From: Artocarpus heterophyllus | Taxonomy: Eukaryota > Streptophyta > Magnoliopsida > Rosales > Moraceae | DNA length: 64,000 bases | Direction of reading: 5' to 3' | Assembly: GCA_025403435.1 (NCBI GenBank) | Contig: CM046349.1 | Span: 25,791,854 to 25,855,853, forward strand | In this document: positions 46,641 through 57,479 of the stretch, piece by piece | How the letters are laid out: each line of letters starts with the position of its first letter | Position numbering within the stretch: the first letter of the stretch is position 1 | Notes under the pieces: generated by a model | What the model was told of the DNA's origin: nothing | Seen by the model: only the letters and a program-made list of their open reading frames with translations | The model's database searches: none | Position numbers and translations under genes: made by a program

Positions 46641-48660
46641 CTAATCATCTTGAACTTCTTGGCTTCTTCTGCGAGCATCCTCCCAATCTTTGATGCACAT
46701 TACTGCTTCCGAAATATCGTCACTCATAGATGCACTCCGTTTATCAAGTACTCTACCACTGCAACTAAATACTTTTTTACTTGCAACTGTGGATATTGGT
46801 ATGATTAGTATATTACAAGCCATTTTAGATAGCACAGGAAAAGTTCTTGACTGTGATCTCTAAAATGACAAAAGATCAAACTTATTGAAATCATGACCAC
46901 CACCTTGCTCATTGAAAATGAATGTCGCAAAATTTGTTTTTAGATAGTTTTCCAATTCACTACGTGTTGAAGATGTGGATAATGCACCGAAACCAAATCC
47001 GGAGTAGCTAATCATACTTGCCCATGAAGAACCATATGGTACGGATGTAGTATTTGCTAAAGGTGTAGGGCATACTGTTTGGCCTCCTCCATGTTTTTCA
47101 TTATATACAGTAAATATGTTGTTAACTTTTGCTTACACATTTTGAATAGTTATGATGTCAGAATGCACCCTTAATTTTTCCCCTATACCCTTAAGCAAAT
47201 ATTCAACACCAGCTAATTTAACTCTTGGATCCAATACAACGGCCATGCAATACAAAGGTGGAACACGTTCCTAATATTTTTTGAAGTTTTGTTCCATGAA
47301 CTCAATAGATTCCCTAAACATGTCAAAATCTCTATACATATCGAAGGTTATGGCAATACCGTATAATCTATGTAATGCATGAGGATAGGTGGGATAGTAC
47401 ACACCTAAGAGTTAGAGAGTGGCTTCATAAAAAACCTTTAAGAAATTGTAGAACCATGAAGCAATTTGCCAATCAAATTCTTGAAGCGGCTCAGTTGGAT
47501 TCTTCAAGTTATAATATGCAGTTATGACCTCTTTGTATGGTAGGCATGTGTTCAGCATCAAATATGTTGAATTTCACCGGTGTCCTATGTCAGTTGGAAG
47601 TTTTTTGGGTTTCAGGCTTGCTCTCTTGCAAAGTTTAGCAAACTCTTCAATTCAAGAGCCAGAACTTGCTATGTAGCCCAAGGCCGTTCGAATATTTTCC
47701 AAATAACCTTGAAAAATTTCATGCCATCTTGAACACACAAGTTAATAATATGACAAGCACATTTTTGGTAAAAAAGTGTTTCGCCATGTTGTGGTCTCAA
47801 AGTTGTTTTGAAAAGGTTAATAGCAGTAGTATTAGTAGATGCATTATCAAATGTGATGCTCAAAACCTTTTCTTTAATGCCATAAAAATAAAAAACTTCC
47901 ATGATGGCATCATGAATGGCCTTGGCATCATGCGGATAAGGCATTGGTCGAAAGCAATTAACCTTTTTTGAAAAGACTAGTCTTTATCCACATAATGTGT
48001 AGTTTCAAAGATATAACTAGTTTTGGTACAACCATCCCACAAGTTAGATGTGCATACAACAGAAGCAGTGAATGAACTAAATTCAGTTACTAACTTTTCC
48101 CTCATTGAATGAAAAACTTTCATGGTGTCAGCTCTTGTGGTAGTTCTTGAAACACGCCTATATTGTGAATTATAAGCATTTTGAATGCACTCCTCAAAGG
48201 TCGGATCATCAGCAAGACTAATTGGTTGTTGAGCACTAGCCAAATATCAAGCGTACCATTCTCTAGCTCTTTGTTGGTCATATAACCAATTGGTAACACT
48301 ACTATTAGGGCTAAATTGAAGTGTTTATTGACGATAATCAACACCACCTACACCATGCTTAGCTTAGCATTTTTTGCGATGCCTCTCCAAGTGACCAGTG
48401 CTAAAAGAGGATTTACCTGTATAGTCTTGTTTGCACACTTTGCAAATTGCACGCTCTTCTGTACACTGTTCTCGTTTATACATGTTATTAGATCAAAGTA
48501 ACTCCAAACTGGTGAAGTTCATTGCACTTTCCTTTTGCCCTTACGAGTGACTTCGGAGGAGCCATCAACTTGAGATTGTAAGTCAGCTCCAATTTCTTCA
48601 AATGGATCATTAAATTATTCTTCTTCGTTGATCACTAAATGTGAAAGGTTGGCTTTCCCT
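46641..48660 (-). pseudogene. hAT transposase with BED finger (broken)
   Basis: N-terminus with acidic DPFEEIGADLQ and basic TRKGKRK. The BED-type zinc finger is CKVCKQDYTGKSSFSTGHLERHRKKC in three pieces around 48365-48450 (CKVC, HLERHR). Next is TSNLWDGCTKTSYIF and the region ending HYVDKD, where TAG replaces Trp at 47976-47978. GIKEKVLSITFDNASTN and CACHIINLCVQDG follow at 47669-47944. ALVLDPR-like VVLDPRVKLAGVEYLL is near 47190-47250. The C-terminal hAT dimerisation region has IPISTVASKKVFSCSGRVLD and CIKDWEDARR at 46641-46835. TAG replaces Trp again at about 46862. It would cut and paste hAT ends. Confidence 0.85.
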
Positions 48661-49137
48661 CCATGTGATGATGCACAGCTTCAATAAAAAATAACAATAA
48701 ATTCACGTAACATAAAAATTAAATAAAATAATTACACAATAAAATTAACTTATAACAATACAAAATTAATGAACAACAAATGAAATAAATTATACCTTCA
48801 AGTTTTTTTTCCTTTCTGAAGAACTCTGAGTAAACTAAAAAAAAGACAATACATAAGATTTTAGAAGTTTGTTGAATGAGTATCTTTGTAAATGTTCTAC
48901 GTTTATTTATAGGTAAAAAAGTTTATTTTTTTTTTATTTTTCAAATTTTTTTAAATCTTTTTTTTTATTTTTTCTTTTAAGTGTGATTTGATTAGACAAT
49001 TTGCTGAAGACTTAATGTCTCAGCTTTGCACATTGCAGGCCTTTCTTATAAGCCTCTATATTAGGCCTGCCCCTTTATAATTGCATAGGAGAATCTAATG
49101 CCATGTTCACTCACGAGTGAATATGGCATGTATAAAA

Positions 49138-49160
49138 TATATATATATATATATATATTT
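49138..49160. repeat. (AT)n microsatellite in hAT
   Basis: About eleven AT units directly after the palindrome of tandem unit 1. A second run is at 50574-50606. Confidence 0.9.
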
Positions 49161-49262
49161 AATTCTTATATGTATTAAATAATATATATATATTAAATGT
49201 ATAGTATTTTGATGTGATAATACATTATCTATAGACTCAATATCTGATTCTTAGCTTTGCTC

Positions 49263-49790
49263 TACTACAAGAAAAACTACATTTAACGACATATTATTTA
49301 CAACATGTAGTTTTTGAATGTCGTTGAAAAGTACATACAATGACATTTCCAACAAACATGTCATTAATAACATTTGAAACAATAATTAACGATATCTATA
49401 TAGATGTCGTATTAAAGATCTCCTTTTAACGATAATAGTTTAGGGTCGTTAAATTATTTAACGATAAGTTGGAGATGTCGTCAAAGCCTTCGAGATTCCA
49501 CGACACCCCTTATAGACGACATCTTGAGCAATATCGTCTATAAGGGGTGTCGTGGAATCTCCAAGGCTTTGACGACATCTCCTACTTGTCGTTAAATAAT
49601 TTAACGACACTAAACTATTGTCGTTAATAGGAGACCTTTAATATGATATCTATATAGATATCGCTAATTATTGTTTCAAATGTCGTTAATAACATCTTTG
49701 TTGGAGATGTTGTTGTATATACTTTTCAACGACATTTAAAAACTACATGTCATAAATAATATGTCATTAAATGTAGTTTTTCTTGTAATG
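49263..49790. mobile_element. Foldback CACTA-type MITE (528 bp)
   Basis: Nearly the whole element is one inverted repeat centred near 49524, with arms of about 255 bp. Ends are TACTACAAGAAAAACT (left) and CATTACAAGAAAAACT (right, reverse complement), each one change from CACTACAAGAAAAA, the common CACTA end. Flanking triplets are CTC and TTC. The matching site in tandem unit 2 (50250-50275) lacks the element, so it serves as an empty-site copy. It has no coding capacity. Confidence 0.85.
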
Positions 49791-49873
49791 TTCTCAAAAA
49801 CAAAGCATGTCTTATGTAAAAAATCCAAACTACCATCATGTAAAATAAACTTGTATATAAAATTTTCACTCAA

Positions 49874-49953
49874 GGGGCTCTGCCCTGCAACCCCTAGGAG
49901 GGGGGTTTACCACCCCCTTACAATCCCCATGTCGACCTTACCACGAAGGTCGA
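49874..49953. repeat. GC-rich run of three hairpins in hAT
   Basis: GGGG...CCCC at 49874-49894. GGGGGT / ACCCCC at 49901-49906 and 49912-49917. TCGACCTT / AAGGTCGA with a 6-base loop at 49932-49939 and 49946-49953. It is absent from tandem units 2 and 3. Confidence 0.7.
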
Positions 49954-50573
49954 TCCGCATACAACCTCTGTGTAGGGGCAATCTGCGTCAAGGTAATAAT
50001 TAGGTTCCACACATACTGACAATGCCAACAAGAAAAAAAATAAAAAAAAGTAAAAAGAAAAAAAAGAGCTTGTCAGGACTATTGCAATGTGATGTGCTTG
50101 TGGAAATCTAATGCCAAGTTCATTCATAGGTGAATATGGCATGTATATATATTATATAATATTTAATTATTACATGTATCAAATAATTTATATATATATA
50201 TTAAATGTATAATATTTTGATGTGATAATACATAACCTACAGATTTAGCATCTGATTCTCAACTTTACTTCTCAAAAGTAAACATGCCTACAAGGAAAAA
50301 AAATAAAAAAAAATAATAAAAAAAAAGAAATGAAAAGAAAAGAAAAAAAAATTGCCAGGCCTATTGTGATGTAATATGCATGGGGGAAATCTAATGCTAT
50401 ATTCACTCACGGGTGAATATGACATGTATATATATTATATAATATTTAATCCTAATATGTATTAAATAATATATATATTAAATGTATAGTCTTTTGATGT
50501 GATAATACATGACTTACTAGAGAATGCCATACTCAGCCATGTTCACCCGTGAATGAACATAAAAAAATATATT

Positions 50574-50612
<39 letters not shown>

Positions 50613-51218
50613 GAAATTGGGTCACAATGGGCCATGGTGGGCTAGCCCATTATGGGCCTATACGGGCCGGGATGGGCTGACCTATTATAGGCCTAGACGA
50701 GCCGGCTTGGCCTAGGCCCAGCCCAGCCCAGCCTGGCCCATGATTTTTCATGGGCCGACATATATTGGCCAAGCTCAGCCCCCAGTATTTATGGGTCAGG
50801 TCGGGCCGTGAACAGCATGGCCCGGGCCCATGCCCATCACTATCGCAGGATGGGCTCGGGCCGGCCCACGGGCCCCAGCCAATTGTTACATCTCTAAGAC
50901 ACATGTGGCATAACTTGACAGAACTCAAAAAACAAAAAAAAAAAAAAAGAAACTTTGACTTTTTTGTGTGCAATTCGTGTGTCAAAATGAAGAAATTGGC
51001 CTTCTATATAGGTTGGTCAAGGTTGTCACAACTTGTGGCTTAAATTTGGGTTTTATGAGCATTATGAGCATGCATTTCGGTGTTACAATATAAGGTTTAT
51101 AACCTCCATTAACCTCCACTAATGAGCATTATGACCTTCATTAACCTCCACTTATGAGCAGGTTTAATTCTGAGCCATTAAACCTCTCAACAACTAAATT
51201 CAGATTTATTATTGGAAG

Positions 51219-51987
51219 AGCAAGAAAGTAGAAGTAAAAAATTGTCTTCTAAATCTAATGAACCTGTTCATCATCAATGGAACTAATTTGTTACAAGATT
51301 GTTAACAAATATAATACTGCATATAATATAGATAAAAATGAACAAGTTACAATTGGAATATTAAAAATCAGATAAACAAGTACAACAAAAAAAAAAACTT
51401 CAACTGAATCAAAGCAAAAATTGGACAAAAAAGCAGTCAAGGCATGTGTGGCATCACTTGATAGAACTCAAAAAATAGAAAAACTTTGTGACTCTTTTGT
51501 GTGCAATTTGTGTGTCAAAATGAAGAAATTGGCCTTCTGTATAGGTTGGTCAAGGGTGTTACAACATGTGGCTTAAATTTGGGTTTTATGAGCATTATGA
51601 GCATGCATTTGGGTGTTACAACATAAGGTTTATGACCTCTATTAACCTTTATTAATGAGCATTATGACCTCATTAACCTCCACTTATGAGCAGGTTTAAT
51701 TTTGAGCCATTAAACCTCTCAACAACCAGGTTTAATTCTGCGCCATTAAACCTCTCAACAACTAAATTTAGATTTATTATTGGAAACAAAAAAAAGAAGA
51801 AGAAAAATATGACTAAATTTAGAGCCATTAAACCTCCACTTATGAGTCGGTTTAATTCTGAGCTATTAAACCTCTCAACAACTAAATTTAGATTTATTAT
51901 TGGAAGAACAATAAAGTAGAAGTCAAAAATTGTCTTTCAAATCTAATGAACCTGTTCGTCGTCAATGGAACTAATCTATTTTAAGAT
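51219..51987 (-). repeat. copia-2 tandem leader-LTR unit
   Basis: Leader segment 51219-51299 is followed by LTR copy 51300-51906. That copy stops at the same TTATTATTGGAAG as the copy before it and joins a third leader segment (51907-51987). Inside, a block with AAACCTCTCAACAACTAAA is repeated three times (51709, 51748 and 51869). Confidence 0.8.
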
Positions 51988-52822
51988 TGTTAGCAAATAT
52001 AATATTGCATATAATATAGATAAAAAAGAACAAGTTGTAATTGGAATATTACAAATCAGATAAAGAAGTACAACTAAAAAACTTCAACTGAATCAAAGCG
52101 AGAATTGGACAAAAAGGCGATGGAGGCACGTGTGGCATCACTTAATAGAACTCGAAAAACTGAAAAAACTTTGTGACTCTTTTGTGTGCAATTCATTTAT
52201 CAAAATGAAGAAATTAGCCTTCTATATAGGTTGGTCAAGGGTGTTACAACATGTGGCTTAAATTTGGGTTTTATGAGCTTTATGAGCATGCATTCGGGTG
52301 TTACAACATAAGATTTATGACCTTCATTAACCTCCACTTATGAGCAGGTTCAATTTTGAGCCATTAAACCTTTTAATAACCAGGTTTAATTATAAACCAT
52401 TAAACCTCTCAACAACTAAATTCAGATTTATTATTGGAAACAAAAAAATTACAAAAGTTGAACAAACCCGAAGGGTTGTTATTTGCACTCCCTCTACGCG
52501 TAAGAAAACTTCTTAGGTATAACATCTTACCTAAGTATAAATGTGCAACCACTTAAAAACCATATCAAACTTTAACACCTAACTAATGTGGGACTCTATA
52601 TTTAGGCTTCTTTCTAACAAAATCCAATTGTCAATGGGCACACTTTGAGCATCAATTTCTCATTCACCTAATTATCATTTTGAGCATATAGATATGTGAT
52701 TTTGATCTTCTCATGACGGAGAACGCAAGTCCGCCAAGACCGTCACTTTTACAAAGTGAGTCCTATTAAAAATTATCCCTCAAAATGGCTCCTCAAAGTA
52801 GTTATTAACCATTTTTTCAACA
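51988..52822 (-). repeat. Outermost 5' LTR of copia-2
   Basis: Starts TGTTAGC and ends TTTTTTCAACA next to the target duplication AAAAC. It spans the part missing from the two inner copies (TTAGGTATAACATC and the following stretch). Confidence 0.85.
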
Positions 52823-54749
52823 AAAACAAATAAAAATAGTAATGTCGAACGTGAATGACGACCTACAACTAAGAACTAAAATGAAGCTTCATAACCATGT
52901 CTCTGAATGTTGATAGTATTACATGAATCAACCATAAAAGTTCCGAGTATTAATGTATAAATTTTATAAGAAATACGTGCATCATTTTTGTTTGTGTCGA
53001 GAAGTTGATCAAACGCCAAAAAATGAGATTACTCAATTAATTGGACTTAAAAATTTAATAAACCTCAAATGAAATTCTTATTGATTCTCAAGTTAACAAA
53101 AGTGTGCAAATGTCTAAAATTCCCCATTTTTATTGGTGTTAAGGTCTTATAATTTGTTCATAATTGTTCTAGTCTGCACCATTTATTAGTATCTATCTAA
53201 TCATGTTAGCTTATTTATTCAGTACATGTGTCTGCATGTGGATTTGAATTGATGTGGTTTGAAGAAGTGGTTTTGAACGTATGTGGTTAAAACAGTAGTT
53301 TTAAATTGATGTTTAAAATATCAAGGTCTAAACAAGGAACAAAACACCACATCAAAGAACTAATGTTTGAAAATATCAATCTAAACTATAGTTTAGGATT
53401 GAAAAAAAAAAAAAGAAAGGTTTTTACTATAAAGAATAATTCAAAATGGTTAAAATTTAAAATGGAATTAAGTTATCAAAACTAACAATTTAGTCTATTT
53501 AAAACCATCATCATCATTATGAACCATTTCTTTATTTTGTTTATCAAATGTCTGTTCTTGGGGCATAAATTAAAACAGTGAGAACTTATGTACCAAACGC
53601 TACATTAGTCTTTTAGTCATTCTGCTTCTACTCCCATATTCTTCTAGCCAGATCTCGTTCTTCGATTTGTTATGCCATCATTTTGTTCTTTATTTCTGCA
53701 ATTATGTGATGTCGTTTCAATTCTTTCTTCACCCTCGTATTGAAACACTTAGTCACTCTGTCGTTTGTTTTTTCTGGTGTTTTGGACTTAAAGTCATTCC
53801 CGTTCTTCTTTACTCATAATTCCACCCCAAAATACTTTTCTTTTCTTATATACTATTGTTATACTGGCAAACAAGGGGAAGTGAGTTAGAAACTAAGAGT
53901 TAGAACCAAAAGTATCATAGCATATGAGAGTTTTACATTGTAGCATATTTTATTTTATACTATAGCATGTGAGAATTTTATATTATTTAAGTTGAAACTG
54001 ATGAGTTAGAATTGAGTTTTTCAAACATTCTATTGGTAGTGATTATTTTCTTACCACATGTCTTGTCAACTATAGGGAGCTATACGCTCTATTAAAGCCA
54101 GGCAGGTACGGTAGCATGGGAGAGTTGAAGATGATAACTTTATTATCAACATCTCTAAAATCACGTAAATGTCATTTAGATGTTCCCAGCATTCCAATTC
54201 AAGCCAAAATTAAGAATAACTTTTGGTATTAACTAAATCAAAAATAATTGCAAGCTATGAATAGTTCTAACAATTATAAATTTCGATATTTATTTCATGG
54301 AAGCGTATAAATAGGCTTTTTAACTCTCATAAATGCTATTTTTTAAAATCTTATAAATGGCATATATGTTCTGGTATGATTTTGTTAAGTGTAGTATGAA
54401 TCAAAATATTTTTCTAAAATGCGGCACAACATGTAATTTTCTCAACCTCATTTTTGTTTTGCATCCTAAAGCACCTTGTTTCCTTTAGCTCTATAGTGAA
54501 ACTAGCAGGCCCCAACACTAAAATAGACATGCCTCTCAAATTGAAACTGAATCAATCTAAATTATTGTCTTTTCTTCATTTTTTGTAATTTATTTGTTGT
54601 TCATATGTAAAAAAAATAAAATTTAATGAGGTCATTTTTTTTTTCACTCTGTTTAACGATTTTGCACTTGTTAATATCCACTAAACACGCCCGTTTGAAA
54701 TTCACAACATGTGCTTAAATTAGCAAATAAAGTAAATCCTGGTTAGTCT
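52823..54749. other. Intergenic, no supported gene
   Basis: AT-rich with short A-runs (53400-53415). No frame above 60 codons, no recognisable element ends. Confidence 0.6.
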
Positions 54750-54980
54750 TGGATTTACTAGTAAATCTTTTTATTTAATAGTTGAATACAATTCACGTTC
54801 TTTAGTAAATTCTAGATTTACTGGTAAATCCTTTATTTACCAATATAATCCTTACACTTTTGGTAAACAATGGTGAATCAAGTAAATTATGGATTTCCTA
54901 ATAAATCGTTTATTTACCAGAAGAACACAATCCACGCTCTTTTGATAAATCTTGAATTTATTGATAGCCCTTTATTTACG
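54750..54980. repeat. Degenerate tandem repeat with palindromic core
   Basis: Four units of about 60-78 bp, each starting (T)GGATTTACTxGTAAATC and running into TTTATTTACC. The first holds the perfect 16-bp palindrome GATTTACTAGTAAATC at 54752-54767. Later copies are progressively eroded. Confidence 0.7.
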
Positions 54981-55280
54981 TTGTCTTGCAAAATCCAAGA
55001 TTTATGTCACTCGGCCTTGCGACACGGCAACCCTAAGGTCACTGGCTTTCTGGAAGAGAGAGATGGGAATAGAGAGAGCAGATTTAAGAAGTGGTAATTT
55101 TGACATTTTGTGTAGTAGATATAGTTACCTATAATTATATAATGGAGAAAACTACATGTTATGCTACACCTTTAAAAAATATGTTTATTCATACTATAGT
55201 TTTTTAAGTTTTACAACACTACTACTTATTTTACATGTTTAAATTGTATCATACTTAAATATTTATGGCATTTATAAAAA

Positions 55281-55329
55281 ATAAGTTTCAAAAGATCACA
55301 TTTATAAGTTTCAAAAGATCACATTTATA
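55281..55329. repeat. 23-bp tandem duplication
   Basis: ATAAGTTTCAAAAGATCACA followed by TTT occurs twice in a row. Confidence 0.9.
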
Positions 55330-55584
55330 AATAGCTTACTTGGTAACATAATTCAAACTAAAGAAAGCTAGTTTAAATTGGTTTTACTTCTCCACCAAAA
55401 AAAAAAGGGTTTTGGTTAAGTGTTTTCTCTCATAGAATTAATTTGCTACAATGTTTTAGGTTTAAGCTATTGATTTGAATTATGTTCCCAAATGGACTAA
55501 AAAATTCCCATTATAAAATGTACTATTTTTAGTAAAACTTATACTACTGTTTTCCAATGTCTATATTAAAAAATATTGTTTCCC

Positions 55585-55721
55585 GAGAAGTAAGAGCAGC
55601 TTAGTTGATTGTAAGTCCCTTCACCCTAACCATAGGTTGAGAGTTCGAGTCATGTTTAGCTCCACTCAAAGGTGGTGGCATTCCTCCTCTTCTTGTATCC
55701 AAAAAAAAAAAGAAAAAGAAA
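55585..55721 (+). mobile_element. tRNA-derived SINE (137 bp)
   Basis: The body has an A-box-like GCAGCTTAGTTGATT at 55596-55610 and a B box GTTCGAGTC at 55643-55651, the internal RNA polymerase III promoter. The 3' end is A-rich (about 55701-55721). The perfect 10-bp target duplication ATTGTTTCCC lies at 55575-55584 and 55722-55731. Together these are diagnostic of a SINE moved by a LINE reverse transcriptase. Confidence 0.9.
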
Positions 55722-55731
55722 ATTGTTTCCC

Positions 55732-56689
55732 TATTTCAGTATCTAGAAATGTGTGCATTACATCCAATGTTACTCAACATTTTCTAAGTGAGATAGAGAG
55801 GGAAGTAAGGAAAAAACAAATCCTAATTATGTACAAAATTTCTCAATTCTGACTAATTTTTAAAAAGACGGGCAAACAGTTAATGAGTCAAATTTTTCAG
55901 ACATCTGATTTTAGTAGAATCAATTTTTTTTACTTAATCTGAAAAGAATCAAATTATTCGTACTTACACTGAATTTATATATTATAATTATAACAAATAT
56001 CTTTAATTATAAAAGAAAAACATTTCAAATGTCCATTCTTCAATGGAGTTGTATTTTTTTAATAGACATATGTATATATTACTACGTTCAATGTTACTGT
56101 CTCCTAAATTTTGCACCAATGCAATTACACTTTTACCCTTTAATTTTACCAATTTCAACTCTTGTAATTTGAAGGACCCAAAGTAAAATCCAGTCTTCTC
56201 ATAATTGGAAACAAAAATTAGTAATACATTCGTGGCAAAGAAATGAATCTCATGACAAAAATCTCTCTTTTCCTTTGCCCAATCTTCACCACCTCGGCAT
56301 CCATACAAATTATTAAGGCCAAACTTTCAACTAGCACCTAAGAGAGAGAAGGAAAAAAAAAACTTTTAATTGGCATTACCAAGAACGCCAATGAAAAATA
56401 ACCCGAGCACTAGGGCAAATATAACGATTGGCTGCAACACAATACTCGATGTTATTTAGAATGAGAAATCCTCACTGTTGCAATAAGTTGATTAGACAAC
56501 GGTGTCTCTGGAAATCGACGTCATATAAAATAATATGGCATGTATATTTTTTGCTTTTTGGATTTTTATGCAAACCTTATCTAAATATAATATATATCAT
56601 GGTGATTTATAATAAACCATCATCCAAAGTATTTCATAACACACCAATTCAAAAATCAAAACCCTGATTAGAACAGTACTTCTCTCTTC
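55732..56689. other. Intergenic; one possible small exon
   Basis: No gene is supported. On the minus strand, 56377-56442 reads as a hydrophobic 21-residue tail ending in stop (PIVIFALVLGLFF then IGVLGNAN) after an AG acceptor-like site. It could be the last exon of a small membrane protein or chance. Confidence 0.3.
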
Positions 56690-57479
56690 GAAAATCAAAC
56701 CTATCACCTAGCGCTACCTCATTATCCTCGTCCTCATCCTTGTTGTCCTCATTGAGTTCAAGTTAGAATAGTATCTCCATCTCTCTCTAGCGTCATCCTC
56801 TCTCACTCACAGGGACGCCATCGTCATCCTTCCATACCTCTCCTTCATCTTTCCACCATCGTAGCCGTAGACTTTCCTCGCCTCTGTAGCTGTCGCCATC
56901 ATTTCCTCACCACCTGTTGTCGCTGCTCATCGTCACCGTCGTCGTCGCCATTGGTAATTATTAGCTTATTTGTATTAATTTGTGGCTTATTTTCTATTTA
57001 TTGTTATTTATTTAATATGTTTTGTTAATTAGTTATTTAGTTGATAATTAGGTTTTCATATTTAAGATTTGTGAATGGATTGATTGTCATTAGAAATAAT
57101 TTGAAAATGGTTATAACTTATTTGTTGAATTTGCCTAGGGTTTAAACTTAATTGATTTGGGCATGTTAGTTTCAATTTGTTGTTAGTTTTGGTAAATTGC
57201 TTCTATGTTAATTTAGTGTTATTAGTTTCAAATTTTGTGTTAGTTTTTTTTTATAAATTTTAGTTTTAGTGTTATTAGTTTTTTGTATGTTCATTTTAGT
57301 TTTATATGTTAGTTTTAGTGCTATTACATGTTAATTTTTATATGTTAGTTTTAGTTTTATATATTAGTTTTATATGTTAGTTTTAGTGTTATTATTAATT
57401 AAATGATTTTAATAAATGTTGGTATATTAGCGTGTTTCAATTTTCATAAATCTTGCAATGTTGGTGTGTAATTTTAATG
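56690..57479 (+). other. Putative leader and T-rich intron of the CACTA-like element
   Basis: 56690-56955 is pyrimidine- and GC-richer (CGTCGTCGTCGCC), resembling a 5' untranslated exon. A GTAATT-type donor follows at about 56955. 57170-57410 is a TTAGTTTTAGTG / TTTTATATG simple tandem repeat. No coding frame. Confidence 0.4.

Larger units (their letters stand above)
49085..50520. repeat. Tandem repeat with palindromes in hAT
   Basis: Three head-to-tail units. Unit 1 is 49085-49262 plus 49791-50084, interrupted by the MITE; unit 2 is 50085-50360; unit 3 is 50361-50520. Each carries a 32-33-bp imperfect palindrome flanked by AATCTAATGCC and GGCATGTATA, at 49098-49129, 50110-50142 and 50393-50425. 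Each is followed by an AT-rich stretch and TTTTGATGTGATAATACAT. A partial fourth palindrome is at 50523-50560. Confidence 0.8.
46099..50896 (-). mobile_element. hAT transposon (4.8 kb)
   Basis: Terminal inverted repeats TAGTGATGCAAGA (left) and TAGAGATGTAACA (right, reverse complement). The 8-bp target duplication is AGACACGT (46091-46098) and AGACACAT (50897-50904), matching at seven of eight positions. Subterminal GGCC-rich arrays are at 46115-46275 and 50625-50885, as usual for plant hAT elements. One decayed transposase lies on the minus strand. 48.7-50.6 kb is non-coding, with tandem repeats and a MITE. Confidence 0.9.
45948..51218 (-). repeat. copia-2 5' LTR copy, truncated and split by hAT
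   Basis: LTR sequence 45948-46098 continues at 50905 after the hAT element. It stops at TTATTATTGGAAG (51218), lacking the ~430 bp found after this point in the 3' LTR. A second leader segment follows directly. Confidence 0.8.
39738..52822 (-). mobile_element. Ty1/copia retrotransposon copia-2 with tandem LTR units
   Basis: Terminal TATTAGC (TGTTAGC in other copies) and TTTTTTCAACA. The perfect 5-bp target duplication AAAAC lies at 39733-39737 and 52823-52827, enclosing everything between. Minus-strand order: LTR, leader, further LTR/leader repeats, gag, protease, integrase, reverse transcriptase, RNase H, polypurine tract, LTR. Integrase precedes reverse transcriptase, hence copia. The gag resembles the large TNT1-94-like plant group. 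hAT element 46099-50896 lies inside one LTR copy. Confidence 0.9.

Noticed and set aside
49861..49990. Organelle-derived insertion
   Set aside because: GC content suggested it, but no organelle gene is recognisable and it cannot be tested without a search.
50750..51043. 97-codon plus-strand frame and its antisense at 50650-50985
   Set aside because: It reads through the GGCC-rich subterminal repeats of hAT and across its right end into the copia-2 LTR.
55596..55651. tRNA gene
   Set aside because: A and B boxes are present but no cloverleaf or anticodon arm; A-tail and target duplication identify a SINE.
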